A stretch of DNA of 64,000 bases from Flaveria trinervia (GCA_025506515.1 CM046456.1:9886708-9950707), one strand, 5' to 3'; shown: positions 30,666 through 44,345, counted from the stretch's first letter. Notes: generated by a model from the letters alone, not told the origin. A program made the numbers and translations.

Positions 30666-33207
30666 TGTCACATCCCGGCGGAAGCGTGAAATACTTAGGG
30701 AGTGACTTGATTGTTCAGAACTCACTGTCAAATATTAAATAATTAAACAACACATAATTATACATATTTCATATCATAATATTAAGGTTAGGATTACATA
30801 AAATCATAATAGTCAAAATTTGAAATTACATAATCCTATTACATCATAAAGTTTTAACAACTACATCTTCAGAGACGATGGAAGTGAGCATCCACCGACA
30901 CACTGAAGTCATACAGGTTCACAGTTAGGTTCACACAAACTTTTCCTACAACTTCACCCCAGCCATTAAAAACATCAAAGGAGAACGTTAGGTTGTTATT
31001 CATGATGAATTCCTGAAAAAGCATACCAAAAATAGTCAACACAAAGTTGGTGAGCTTCACAGGTTTATTAAACAGATAATATTGATGCATTATATATACA
31101 ACCAAACCTTACATAGTAATCAGATTATCCATATCTGTTATATCATATTCACATAAATCAGATAACATAGCATTATAACACTCATTCTGTTAATGCAGGA
31201 GATATCTCCTAAGTAGCGCTACCAATGTTATCTAACGGTTCCACATCCGAACTAATGGTTGTAACATAAATTTCAGTAATAATACATCAATTCATAAATT
31301 AGTATGCTTTTTCCCCAAAACTGATAAAAACAAAATGGGCCATGAAACTCACCTTTACTCCAAGTAGTAACCTATAAACAAAAGAATTTTATAGTTTAGA
31401 AAACTTAACTATTTTCTTCAAAATTTTCAGTACCTCAATAGATTTTGAAATTTTTATAACAAATAGGTTTATTAATCTGGAATATCACGTTAATTTCTTA
31501 TTTCCAAGAAATTTACAGATTATTTTCTATAATTGTTATAAAGTCATCATAAATTGCCAAAAATAGTTCTCGTAGTCCATAAATTCCCAAAATTTTACAG
31601 AAGGTTCATCATAATAATTAGAACTTCTTATAAATTTATCAAAGTCTAACACATAACAGATTAGTTTCTGTAATTTTTACAATAATCCCATTTCTTCACA
31701 AAAATAGCTATATAGCTCCAAAAATTATTAAATTATACATTCTGTAGGTTTGGATTTATCAATTTATCCATGATTTTCTCAGATTTTATTATGCTATTTA
31801 AGTATTTATTCTGATTTTTCTACTACAGAACATGTAAAAATTCATATTTCAATCATAACAAAGGAATAAATTCTGAAATAATTCCAGGGACCTTAGTACT
31901 CCAAAAGGATCATTTGGTGAATTTATTAGAATTTTATGGAATTTATTTATATTTATTGCTTATTTCTAGATTATGTCTTTCTTTAAAAATTTGGAACAAT
32001 GTTTGTTCCCACAATCTTTATATGCCTTTATGATGTAAAAATTCCTTGTAATATGTTCACATATAATGCTTTTGATTATATGTGTTGTTTGAACACATAT
32101 ATCATACATATATATATGTTGACATACAATTTAGCTTAGAATTTGATACCTTTGGTTGTTATTAATTTGAAACCGAGAGATGGCTTGTTACAAGAACTAA
32201 GTACACGATGGTGGTGGTGATAACTATAGGTGATGGTTTGTGATGTTGGTGTTTCAAAGATAAAACCCGAGGACTTTCGGTTGAGGTGGTGGTGTGTGTA
32301 CTGTGCCGAGGAAGAGTGAAAGATCAAGGTGGTGGTGTGTGGTGTTCGGGAGGTGATGGTGATTGAGGTGGAGAGATGATGGTAGGGTGTGTGATCGAGA
32401 GGTGGCCGAATGGGGATGGGTTTTGGTGTAGCTTGGGGGCTTGATTTCCATCGGCCGAAACCTTCAAATAGTGAAGGTGTAATTATGAGGTCTACATCTA
32501 GAGTTGTGTGGTGGAACTTAGGATGGCTAGTGGCGGTTTGTGAAGGCTCTTGGTGTCCCGAAGGCTAGGTGGCGAATGGATAGGGCATGAGTCACCAAAC
32601 ACTCATTGCAAAACTAATCTAATGGCTTTAGTTGGTTTAATCGGTGATTAAGGGTGCTAATGATCGGTCTTTGATCTTAATTGGTATTTTGGTTTAAGGT
32701 TTAGGTGTAGAGATGTGTTTAGGTTTGTTTTGATGTTAAGTTTTCTTGATGTTAACTTATGTTTTAGGATGTTTGGTTGGTTGTGTTTTGGTTTGTTTGA
32801 TGTATCTTGATCATATATGGTTTATATCAAAGAATTGTTGCTTTTGAATACATGCAAACGTAAATTATACATGCATGCAATCATGCATACGTGCAACGCA
32901 TAGTATATACATATAAACACATATTACACACATGTATTTAACAAGAGGTAGTACATACATGAGAAACATATATAATATACATGTGTATATGTTTCTTAAC
33001 AAAGATGGTACATGCACACGTAAAAAGGTATGCATGCGACCATGCATACGTATACTTGTATATATACAAGTGAACAATATACTTATGTAAACAAAATGAA
33101 AGCATGCATATTTATGCATGTAATAAGATATATATATTAACCTAGGTGTGGCTCAAATTATATGAATGAACTTAGTGTATAAGATTTCTTAATCTAGGGT
33201 TGTCACA
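30666..33207 (-). repeat. 3' LTR of G1 (2,542 bp)
   Basis: It is the left copy on the plus strand and the 3' LTR in coding orientation. It is near-identical to 38610-41150. It contains a GTGGTG-rich tract (about 32200-32400) and an ATGCATG-rich tract (about 32860-33120). The open frames rich in histidine or cysteine here come from these simple tracts and are not genes. Confidence 0.95.
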
Positions 33208-33219
33208 TTCTCCCCCCGT
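33208..33219 (-). other. Polypurine tract of G1
   Basis: On the minus strand ACGGGGGGAGAA lies directly before the 3' LTR, the expected position of the plus-strand primer. Confidence 0.85.
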
Positions 33220-33239
33220 AAAGATAATTTCGTCCCGAA

Positions 33240-36200
33240 ATTTATTTGATTAGTAATGAACTTATCTGACCATTGACTTGGAATAGATGGGGGTATCTTC
33301 TTTTGATTTCATCTTCTCTTTCCCACGTATACTCAGGTCCTCTCCTAGCATTCCACTTAACCTTTACTATAGAAATTTTGCTCTTCTTAGCTTTTTAACT
33401 TTCTTGTCTAATATAGTTATTGGTTCTTCTGTGAAATGAAGCTTCTCGTCTATCTTTATTTTCTGAGCTGGAACTTTTAATGTTTCATCTGTTAAACATT
33501 TCTTTAGATTGGATACATGGAACGTGTTGTGTACTTCACTTAATTCTTGAGGTAAATCTAGTTTGTATGCAACGGGACCAATTTTGTCAATAACTTCAAA
33601 TGGTCCAACATATCTTGGGTTAACTTATTTCTCTTTTCAAATCGAAAGATTCCTTTGGTAGGTGATATTTTTAGATAGACTTTGTCTCCAATTTGAAATT
33701 CTAATGGCCTTCTTCTTTTATCAGCATAGCTTTTCTGTCGATCCCGTGCTGCCTTTAGTATTTTGATTTCCTTGATTTTGTCAGATGTTTCTTGAATTAA
33801 ATCAGGACCTATAAGTTGCTATCTCCTACTTCATTCCAACATAAGGGTGATCTGCATTTTCTTCCATACAAGGCTTCAAACGGGGCTGTTTTAATGCTGG
33901 AATGATAGCTATTATTATAAGAAAATTCTATCAAAGGTAGATGTATATCCCAGCTGCCTCCAAAGTCTAATGCACAAGCACGTAACATATCTTCCAGTGT
34001 TTGTATTGTCCTTTCACTTTGTCCATCTGTTTGTGGGTGGAAGGCTGTGCTAAGATTTATTCGGGTTCCTAAAGCTTTTTGTAGGGTTTGCCAAAATCTT
34101 GATATGAATCTACTGTCTCTATCAGATATAATGGAGATTGGTATTCCATGTCTGGATACGATTTCTCGTATGTAGATTCTTGCCAATTTCTCTATCTTGT
34201 AATCTTCTCTAATTGGCAGAAAGTGTGCTGATTTGGTTAACCTATCTACTATAACCCAAATAGTGTCATAACCACTTGAAGTTCTTGGTAACTTGGTTAC
34301 AAAATCCATAGTAATTTGATCCCATTTCCATTCTGGAATTTCAGGTTGTTGTAGATATCCTGAAGGCTTTTGATGTTCTGCTTTGATTCTTGAACACGTG
34401 TTACATTTTTCTACAAACTCCCCAACTGATCTCTTCATACCAGGCCACCAGTAATGATTTTTCAAATCTTTATACATTTTGTTATTTCCTGGATGTACTG
34501 AGTATTTTGACTTATGTGCTTCTTCCAATATAACCTTTCTAAGTATGGTATCATTAGGTATCCAGATTCTTTTTTAAATTTTAAGATTCCATGTGTATCT
34601 GCCTGTAAATCCTTTTCTTGTCCTTTTATTTCTACCTTACTTTTCTGTTGGGCTTCCCATATTTGTCTTAGTAGATCTGATTGTAGTTCCATTCTCATGG
34701 CTCGTACCCGTAACGGTTTAGCCCTATCTTTTCTACTTAAAGCATCTGCAACTACATTTGCCTTACCGGGGTGATATTTGATTTCACACTCATAATCACT
34801 TAGTAATTCTATCCATCTTCTTTGTCTCATGTTCAGCATTTTCTGCTCAAATATATGCTGTAAACTTTTGTGATCTGTGTATATTGTACATTTTGTCCCA
34901 TATAGATAATGCCTCCAAATCTTAAGTGCAAAGATCACTGCTCCTAATTCTAAATCATGAGTAGTGTAGTTTTTCTCACTTCCCCTAAGTTGTCTAGAGG
35001 CATATGCAATGACTTTACTTCGTTGCATTAATACACATCCAAATCCTTGACGAGACGCATCACAATATACTACAAACATCAGTCCCTTCTGGTAATGACA
35101 AAATAGGTGCACTACACAGCTTACTTTTCAAAAGTTCAAATGCATTCTTTTGTTTTTCTCCCCAAACATATGGCTTGTCCTTTTGAGTTAATTCAGTCAA
35201 GGGTTGAGCTATCCTTGAAAAATTTTCTATAAACCTTCTGTAATATCCTGCTAATCCTAGAAATTGACGTACTTCTGTTGGTGTCTTGGGATCTTCCCAA
35301 TTCTTAACAGCTTCTATTTTTGCTGGATCTACCTGTATTCCTTCTTGATTGACTATGTGTCCAAGGAATTGTACTTCTCTTTTCCAAAATTCACATTTTG
35401 AGAATTTTGCGTATAATTTTTCTTTTCTTAACAACTCCAAGGTCAATCTTAGGTGTTGCTCATGATCCTTCTTGCTCTTAGAATAGATTAAAATGTCGTC
35501 TATAAAGACTATGACAAACTTATCTAAATAGGGTTTACAGATCCTATTCATCAGATCCATAAATATGGCGGGAGCATTGGTTAATCCAAATGGCATTACC
35601 AGAAATTCATAATGTCCATACCTTGTTCTGAATGCTGTCTTAGGTATATCTTCATCCTGTATTCTTAGCTGATGATATCCTGATCTCAAGTCTATTTTTG
35701 AAAAGTAACTAGATCCTTGTAGTTGATCAAATAGATCGTCTATTCTAGGTAAAGGATACCTATTCTTTATAGTTACTTTATTGAGTTCCTATAGTCTATG
35801 CACATCCTAAATGTTCCATCCTTTTTCTTGACAAATAAAACTGGTGCTCCCCAGGGTGACACACTAGGTCGTATAAATCCTTTATCCAAAAGTTCCTGAA
35901 GTTGGCTCATTAGTTCTTCATTTCAGTAGGTGCTAAACGGTAGGGTGCCTTAGCAATAGGGGTTGTTCCTGGCATCAATTCAATTTTGAATTCTACTTGA
36001 CGTGGGGGTGGTAATCCAGGTAATTCATCAGGGAATACATCTGAATATTCATTGATAACTGATACATCTTTCAGGTTTGCTTTTTCTATCTTAGTATCAA
36101 TAATGTGAGTCAGATAAGCCAAACATTTATTCCTTAGACATTTTTGTGCATTCTTGCAAGAAATTATCTTTATAGTACCTCTAGGTTTTTCACCATATAT

Positions 36201-36589
36201 ACACAGTATTCTATTCTCTTTAACCAAAGGAATTTTGATCATTTTCTTACCACATATTATTTCAGCTTGATTTTTACTTAACCAATCCATTCCTAACAAT
36301 CAAATCCTCCTAAATCAATAGGAATCAAATCTATGTTGAAATAGTTTTCATCTAGATTCATTGTACAATTAGGAATGATTTCACAAGCTTCGATTATCTT
36401 ACCATCTGCTAACTCTATCATATATTTTTGATCTAACTTTTCTGTGGTCAAGTTAAGTAGTTGCCTAAATGTATTTGAAACAAAACTACGGGTTGCTCCA
36501 GTATCAAATAACACAGTAGCATACTGGTTGTTTACAGGGAACGTACCCGTGACAACTTCTGGTTCATGTCGCGCTTCTTCTGCCTGCAT
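33240..36589 (-). pseudogene. Gypsy pol: protease, RT, RNase H, integrase, chromodomain (G1)
   Basis: Protease: ATVLFDTGATRSFVS at about 36510, then LGMDWLSKNQAEI at 36299. RT: VSPWGAPVLFVKKKDG near 35840, YHQLRIQDEDIPKTAF, FGLTNAPAIFMDLMN and the catalytic VFIDDILIYSKSK near 35490. RNase H: YCDASRQGFGCVL near 35070 and IYTDHKSLQHIF. Integrase: the H-H-C-C zinc site (HPGNNKMYKD...CNTCSRIKAEH), MDFVTKLP, SDRDSRF and QTDGQSERTIQTLEDM. After a stop at 33807 the frame resumes to a chromodomain-like end near 33290-33370 (KVKWNARRGPEYTWERED), which in chromoviruses binds modified histones and guides insertion. All catalytic residues are present. Frame breaks occur near 33800, 34500, 35090, 35690-35910 and 36295. 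Confidence 0.9.
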
Positions 36590-36599
36590 TATGAATGCT

Positions 36600-37775
36600 C
36601 TTCCCCGAGGGTTGTTCTGATTAACTGGTGCTTTTCCCTTTCAGCTGTGGACATTCGTTTCGGCGATGATTTTCATTCCCACATTGATAGCAGATTGGTT
36701 TTGGATTTGCAGGGTTTTTGCAGTCTCGGGATATATGCCCCTTTTTCTTGCAGTTGTAACAGATTACCATCGCACAATTGCCTTGATGGTATCTTTGGCA
36801 AGTGCTGCACCATGGCTGGTTTTCTGTCTGGGGTTTCTTTTCCCGTGTCATTCCTAGGTAGTTCCGAGGGGGTTGTCTAACTACTCGTTTCTGAGGAGTT
36901 CCCTAAATCTTTCCCCTGTGTTATCATTATTCCACTTTCTCTTTTCTCCGGATCTGGGGTTATTTAACGATCCATTTCTTATCATTTCATCTGTCAAACT
37001 TCCTGATAAACTTACAGTATCTTGAAAAGTTTTGGGCCTAGCTGATTTTACTAATCCCCTTATTTGTGGCACTAGTCCCCAAATATATCTTCCTATTCTT
37101 TTTGATTCTGGGGTTACTAGGTGTGGTACTAACTCGAGAGTTCATTATACTGTCGGTATATTCCCGATATGCTGCTCCTTTCATCTCTAAAGCTAGAAAC
37201 TCAGTTTCTAACTTTTCTATTTCATTATAAGGGCAGTATTTTTCTATAATCAAATTCCTGAATTCTTCCCAACTTAATTTATTCATAACGTGCCTACCTT
37301 TGATGGTCATTTCCAACTTCCACCAGGATTGTGCTTCTCCCTTTAGTGAGTGTGAAGCAAACAAGGTTCTGTTGTTATTGGCACATTTGCTGATTTCCAG
37401 AGTTGACTCTATTTCATCTAACCAGCGTAAGGCCTGTACCGCTCCGCCTTTACCATCAAATTCTCGAGGTCTACAGGACATAAAAGCTTTGTAGGAGCAT
37501 CCTCTTTCTATTATAGCTTCCTCTTCTGGTTGTTCCCTCATGGTATCATCCATGGGTATCTCATTACCTGGTGTTGTTGTTCCGAGATTTAGGTTTTGTT
37601 GGAGCTGAGTTACTAGTGTGGGTATGGCAGCTTCTAATTGTTGTGCTACTATCCGTGTGATCCTCTCATCTTCATTGGTGTTTGGGTTTATAGGGGTTTC
37701 TTCCCCAAGTCTGGTTCTAGGTCGTCCTCTTCGCGCCGTTCTTCTTACGGGCTGTGTGTCCCTTCTTGGCGGCAT
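36600..37775 (-). pseudogene. Gypsy gag with zinc knuckles (G1)
   Basis: ATG at 37775 opens MPPRRDTQPVRRTARRGR, a basic start followed by the retrotransposon gag core (ALRWLDEIESTLEISKC, LKGEAQSWWKLEM, WEEFRNLIIEKYCP). After frame shifts near 37130 and 36880 two zinc knuckles follow, CYNCKKKGHISRDC and CYQCGNENHRRNEC (about 36690-36790), preceded by an atypical CSTCQRYHQGNC. Gag coats the genomic RNA. The start codon lies about 800 bp from the primer site, leaving room for the leader ORF described separately. Confidence 0.9.
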
Positions 37776-37939
37776 GCTTTTCTATAATTAATTATAGTAA
37801 ATATTAAGAAGAATTTTTAGATTCTTAACAACATCCTACTTAACACATAAACAAGTAATAGCTTTAACATAAAAGATATTTTTCATTTAAGTTCTTATTT
37901 AAAGATTTCACATCAAAAGTTAGCTTCTAATTTCCCTGC

Positions 37940-38390
37940 ACCCATTTCCATATTCTTGAGAAGATGTTTCCTGTAGGTGCTTTCAATTCTTAACATCTTT
38001 CTGAATATTCCTGATTTCTTGTTGAATTTTCTTGAGCTGTTTAAGGGTTGGTTGAGTGACTGTGTTTTGATCTTCATCCACCCTTTGTCTCTTAGCTTTT
38101 TCTTTCTTCGTTTCCGAGGGAGTTAGTTTCTTGTATCTCCTTGCCTTCGTATTGCTTGGTCTTAAATTTGTTTCCGGGTCGTACCCTTTTCCTAGGAGTT
38201 TTAATGGTATATCCTCCTACCATTACAGGTGCACGACGGACATAAAATTTAGGTCGGGATTATCTTCTCCTTTGGTTGAAAAAGGTTCTAGAATTTGCTG
38301 AGGTTTAGGTTCAGGCGTAAGTCCTTCGTGATTATTATAATCCGAGTATTCGGATAAGTCAGTCTCACAAAATTTGTTATCGGTACTCAT
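37940..38390 (-). pseudogene. Leader ORF upstream of gag in G1 (unknown function)
   Basis: On the minus strand an ATG at 38388-38390 opens MSTDNKFCETDLSEYSDY and reads to a stop at 38223. With one shift of frame near 38235 the coding character continues as VRRAPVMVGGYTIKTPRKRV and then YDPETNLRPSNTKARRYKKL, followed by the charged stretch QPTLKQLKKIQQEIRNIQKDV near 37960-38040. The result would be an acidic start, a basic middle and a short coiled segment, about 145 residues in all. I recognise no family. A separate leader ORF is not standard for chromoviruses. Alternatively it is only non-coding leader with chance openness. Confidence 0.4.
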
Positions 38391-38594
38391 GGCTGCAAAA
38401 CAAATCTTTTCATGATTTGAACCCAATAGTTAGTTATCTATTTTTATACATATTATAAGTTCTCTGCATGAAACATACTTTAATATACATGGAATCATAA
38501 CACACAAAATCATATATATACACATAATTATACAGATATGAGCTTATGGTTATAGTCTAGGTATTTTATGGTACCTAATTCTCTATAACCAATG

Positions 38595-38606
38595 GCTCTG
38601 ATACCA
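38595..38606 (-). other. Primer binding site of G1
   Basis: On the minus strand TGGTATCAGAGC lies three bases after the 5' LTR, complementary to initiator methionine tRNA. Confidence 0.9.
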
Positions 38607-38609
38607 ACC

Positions 38610-41150
38610 TGTCACATCCCGGCGGAAGCGTGAAATACTTAGGGAGTGACTTGATTGTTCAGAACTCATTGTCAAATACTAATTAATAAACAACACATAA
38701 TCATACATATTTCATAACATAATATTAAGGTTAGGATTACATAAAATCATAATAGTCAAAATTTGAAATTACATAATCCTATTACATCATAAAGTTTTAA
38801 CAACTACATCTTCAGAGACGATGGAAGTGAGCATCCACCGACACACTGAAGTCATACAGGTTCACAGTTAGGTTCACACAAACTTTTCCTACAACTTCAC
38901 CCCAGCCATTAAAACATCAAAGGAGAACGTTAGGTTGTTATTCATGATGAATTCCTGAAAAAGCATACCAAAAATAGTCAACACAAAGTTGGTGAGCTTC
39001 ACAGGTTTATTAAACAGATAATATTGATGCATTATATATACAACCAAACCTTACATAGTAATCAGATTATCCATATCTGTCATATCATATTCACATAAAT
39101 CAGATACATAGCATTATAACACTCATTCTGTTAATGCAGGAGATATCTCCTAAGTAGCGCTACCAATGTTATCTAACGGTTCCACATCCGAACTAATGGT
39201 TGTAACATAAATTTCAGTAATAATACATCAATTCATAAATTAGTATGCTTTTTCCCCAAAACTTGATAAAAACAAAATGGGCCATGAAACTCACCTTTAC
39301 TCCAAAGTAACCTATAAACAAAAGAATTTTATAGTTTAGAAAACTTAACTATTTTCTTCAAAATTTTCAGTACCTCAATAGATTGGAAATTTTTATAACA
39401 AATAGGTTTATTAATCTGGAATATCACGTTAATTTCTTTTCCAAGAAATTTACAGATTATTTTCTATAATTGTTATAAAGTCATCATAAATTGCCAAAAA
39501 TAGTTTGTAGTCCATAAATTCCAAAATTTTACAGAGGGTTCATCATAATAATTAGAACTTCTTATAAATTTATCAAAGTCTAACACATAACAGATTAGTT
39601 TCTGTAATTGTTACAATAATCCCATTTCTTCACAAAAATAGCTATATAGCTCCAAAATTATTAAATTTATACATTCTGTAGGTTTGGATTTATCAATTTA
39701 TCCATGATTTTCTCAGATTTTATTATGCTATTTAAGTATTTATTCTGATTTTTCTACTACAGAACATGTAAAAATTCATATTTCAATCATAACAAAGGAA
39801 TAAATTCTGAAATAATTCCAGGGACCTTAGTACTCCAAAAGGATCATTTGGTGAATTTATTAGAATTTTATGGAATTTATTTATATTTATTGCTTATTTC
39901 CAGATTATGTCTTTCTTTAAAAATTTGGAACAATGTTTGTTCCCACAATCTTTATATGCCTTTGATGTAAAAATTCCTTGTAATATGTTCACATATAATG
40001 CTTTTGATTATATGTGTTGTTTGAACACATATATCATACATATATCTATATGTTGACATACAATTTAGCTTAGAATTTGATACCTTTGGTTGTTATTAAC
40101 TTATGAAACCGAGAGATGTGCTTGTTACAAGAACTAAGTACACGATGGTGGTGGTGATAACTATAGGTGATGGTTGTGATGTTGGTGTTTCAAAGATAAA
40201 ACCCGAGGACTTTCGTTGAGGTGGTGTGTGTGTACTTTGTCCGAAAGAGTGAAAGATCAAGGTGTGTGTGTGGTGGTTCGGGAGGTGATGGTGATGAGAG
40301 TGGAGATGATGGTAGTGGTGTGTGATCGAGAGGTGCCGAATGGGGATGGGTTTTTGGTGATAGCTTGGTGGCTTTGATTTCCCATCGGCCGAAACCTTCA
40401 AATAGTGAAGGTGTAATTATGAGGTCTACATCCTAGAGTTGTGTGGTGGAACTTAGGATTGCTTAGTGGCGGTTTGTGAAGGCTCTTGGTGTCTCGAAGG
40501 CTAGGTGGCGAATGGATAGGTGCATGAGTCACCAAACACTCATTGCAAAACTAATCTATGGCTTTAGTTGGTTTAATCGGTGATAAGGTGCTAATGATCC
40601 GGTCTTTGATCTTTAATTGGTATTTTGGTTTAAGGTTTAGGTGTAGAAGATGTGTTTAGGTTTGTTTTGATGTTAAGTTTTCTTGATGTTAACTTATGTT
40701 TAGGATGTTTGGTTGGGTTGTGTTTTGGTTTGTTTGATGTATCTTGATCATATATGGTTTTATATCAAAGAATTGTTGCTTTTGAATACATGCAACGTAA
40801 ATTATACATGCATGCAATCATGCATGCGTGCAACGCATAGTATATACATATAAACACATATTACACACATGTATTTAAAAAGAGGTAGTACATACATGAG
40901 TAGAACATATATAATACATGTGTATATGTTTTCTTTACAAAGATGGTACATGCACACGTAAAAAGGTATGCATGCGACCATGCATACGTATACTTGTATA
41001 TATATACAAGTGAACAATATACTTATGTAAACAAAATGAAAGCATGCATATGTTTATGCATGTAATAGATATATATATATTAACCTAGGTGTGGCTCAAA
41101 TTATATGAATGAACTTAGTGTATAAGATTTCTTAATTTAGGGTTGTCACA
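38610..41150 (-). repeat. 5' LTR of G1 (2,541 bp)
   Basis: Same ends and content as the left LTR. In coding orientation this copy carries the promoter. Confidence 0.95.
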
Positions 41151-41155
41151 ATTTC

Positions 41156-42168
41156 TCTTGATCATGTGATAATGATAAAATGCATAATGTCTAGAAGTTT
41201 AAATTAGATGTAACTTACCAGCAAAATATATCAATATCAGTTTTTTACAAAAAGGCATTGTTAACCATTCATCCGATAAACTTGGTTAAATATCATAAAC
41301 CCAATATAATTTTTCAGTCTTTTTTTCTAAGTACTCATACTTTTTGCACATAAAAACCATGATAATTTATGTTTTGTCTTATAAATGTCACTTAACCAAT
41401 TTTTTTACACATAAAACACCAACATAATATTTATTTTTTCACATAAAAATACTTCAACATAAATTGCTTCATAACTTAAACGTCCATAATTTAACGAGTT
41501 GAAGATTTTCATATGAAAAATGGAATTATGTTGGTTTATTATGTCAAATGTTGAGGACTTTTGAGACAAAACAAAAAGTGTACTTTGACCCATTTTCAAA
41601 TTATAAACCCAAAAACAAATCCGTTTGAGTCAATCATGTAATAAAATTCATTATTTTTGTCATTTTAATTTATTTTTGTGTTACAAAACAATAATATGTT
41701 AATTAATTTTATTTTATTTTATAATTATAAAAATAAATTTTATAAATTTTAAAAGGTTATTATATTTTATAAGATTTTAAATATTCAATTAAAATAATTA
41801 TCGAATTACAAGTTTTTTGATATTTATAAAGTCTATTAATTTTGTATAAAAATATAAGTTGCATAAACTAAAATAGTTTTTAATAAATTTAGAGTTAAAT
41901 TGTAATTTTTATTTTATTTATATTTTTATTTAAGTTTATATTTATTTTTATTTCTATCATAAATCTTTTTACTTTAAGTCACCATTATCACAACTCATAA
42001 CTCTCTCTTAACCTCAACTCTAAAATCAAGTTTAGATCCCCTTCTCATTTGCTTATTCTCTAAAATCTGACTCACAACAAACCTTTCTTTTATTCTTTGG
42101 TTTTGATCAATTTTAAAAAAATTATTACCAGTCATTTCAAGAATTTTCTACTGATAATATAATCTACA
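41156..42168. other. AT-rich DNA, nothing recognised
   Basis: Very AT-rich (especially 41640-41950). No gene, repeat end or RNA gene recognised. Confidence 0.6.
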
Positions 42169-43930
42169 TGTCACACACCCGCTAAAGCAGAAATGCGGGA
42201 GTGTAGCGAAACTGATATCAAGAAAACATAAAGCAATAAAGTACTAAAAGTATCATTACAACAAATATTCACTTAAATGTTACTCTAACCGTTGAGTTAA
42301 GTATGTTATTTATGCCCTCATGTCTATCACTTAAAGCAAATATCATCAAATGATGCTAGACGGTCCTCCAAATATGAAATGTAGTTCTTCAAGTCTAACA
42401 CTAGTCAAGATGCTCTTAGTTTCAATACCTGAAAAACATACTTAAAAATGTCAACTAAAAATAGAGTGACAGGTTTTTATTGTGTTTTTATTGTCTCAAG
42501 ACGTCATTTCATTTTAAAAGACTTTGTTGACATTTGTACTTAGTATTGCAACTTAAAAACAATACGACCAATGATACAGTAACCATGAGTTCTCATAATA
42601 TAATTGACTGGTTTAAAATTGTGCTTAAAATGTAACATAAATAATATCTATGAATTCCAAGTTTAGTGAGTACACAAATAGTTTCCAATTGGACCACAAA
42701 GCTTTAGTATGTCTATTGTTTATTAAAACAATGTCATAACTCTATGTTATTATGAGCTCCCATAACTCACAGTTTACGTCTATAGTTGCGGCCCGACCCA
42801 ATATTTTATTGCGAAACATTGTAATAAGATGTACAATTATGCACCCGGTTAGTTCATGGTTAGAGCTATCAACCACAGGTAAGGGTGTCAACCCAATTAG
42901 ATCTATCCATAACTTTTACGCTCACCCACAATTAATGGTTAGAAATATCGGGGACTTAATGCGATAATAATGTCTACTCATGTAACAAAGCAGTCATGTT
43001 TTACACTTGTGTCCAAACAAATAAGTCTTAGGATATATTATCTCCCAAATGATTAAAAGACAATTAATAACTCTATATACACTGGACTACAATGATCGAC
43101 ATACACATGTCCTGATAACCAAGACCCAAAATGTATGTTTACACTTACACGGCCGGCCTTCATTTTCTCAACTTCATGACATCCAACAAATATTTATATT
43201 GATGTAACCGTCTTTAAAAAACAAGCAATAATGTTGTCACTTATTGCATCGATTAAAATGTGCTTTCACTTTATTTTTGTCTGTGTTTGAATTGTCAAAG
43301 ATATTCAATTAGTTTTCAAGTCTATAAAATACTGTAAGCATGCACTCCCCCAAAAGTAATGTAAACAAAAAGGGACCATGAAAATTCATCTTGATTCGTC
43401 TTACAATAACTGATATGTTCATGTTGAGAGCACACAACTACGTATAGAAATTCACCAATGAAATCCTAATTACACACCTATCGTTAGTCTTTAACTATAC
43501 GATAATGTTATCACATATGCGGTTGAACTCTTTTGTTTAGCCTACATGTAGTGATGGTTTAGTATCATGGTTGAGTTGTATGTTGTTGAATAATATCAAT
43601 GCTTGTACGATTATTTGGGTTTCTTATTAATGTCTTTTAATTTTAATAATATTTTTTTATGCTTTATGATTTATGCATCAAACATATAATCATATATACT
43701 ATATACTTGTGACGAAGATCTTCATGCCTCTTAAATATTTTAATAGGTGTTTATAGATACGACTTAACTTAGTGTAATTTGTATACATGATTCCATAACG
43801 TAATAAGTTGAAGTATTAATTGGTCTACGTGGTTTGTATATTTATGAATATATGTACACGCAAAAATTAGTTGTCTTGCCCTTATGTATGTACGTATTTA
43901 TTAATATAGACAAATATTAGAACGGAACAA

Positions 43931-44018
43931 AATAATAATAATAATAATAACAATAATATAATAATAATAATAACAATAATAATGATAAAAATAAAAATAA
44001 TAATAATAATAATAATAT
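43931..44018. repeat. AAT microsatellite
   Basis: Imperfect AAT/ATA trinucleotide repeat with AAC and AAAAT interruptions. Confidence 0.95.
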
Positions 44019-44189
44019 ATGATTTAATTATATTTATATATGTAATTAAATATAAGTAATTTATATATGATTTACATATATATTTTATAGTTATATATAA
44101 AACTTAACTATATTTGTATATCCAATGTATTAATTTATGGTTTAACATCCCATTTTTACCCATTAAAATAAAATAAAATAAAATAAAAA

Positions 44190-44345
44190 AATCAAAAACC
44201 GGTCTGGTTTCTCGGTCCGACCAGCGGTTCGGGACGAACCGGCCGGTTTGACCAGTCAAAAACAAATCGAAGCGAACCGGACGGCCACCGGACCGATCCC
44301 CGGTCGAACCAGTCTGACCGGCCGGTCCGATCCGGTCGCGAAAAC
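44190..44345. repeat. GC-rich ACCGGTC island
   Basis: About 155 bp dense in ACCGG, CCGGTC and CGGTTCG in both orientations, inside AT-rich DNA. It resembles the subterminal repeats of hAT-like elements (compare 28874-28990), but no matching second end or target duplication was found. Confidence 0.5.

Larger units (their letters stand above)
30666..41150 (-). mobile_element. Full-length Ty3/gypsy chromovirus G1 (10.5 kb)
   Basis: The two 2.5-kb LTRs both start TGTCACATCCCGG and end GGTTGTCACA (plus-strand view). The element is flanked by ATTTC at 30661-30665 and 41151-41155. On the minus strand the primer site, leader ORF, gag, protease, RT, RNase H, integrase, chromodomain-like end and polypurine tract follow in order. 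The long LTRs and C-terminal chromodomain suggest the Tekay/Del lineage (inference). Frame breaks occur in gag, between RT and its N-terminus and around integrase. Many could be assembly errors, since the LTRs differ mostly by single-base indels. Confidence 0.95.

Noticed and set aside
32136..33119. Histidine-rich and cysteine/tyrosine-rich frames in the G1 LTRs (also 40096-41017)
   Set aside because: They read through GTGGTG and ATGCATG tracts of the LTR, occur in both LTR copies with shifting lengths, and match no family.
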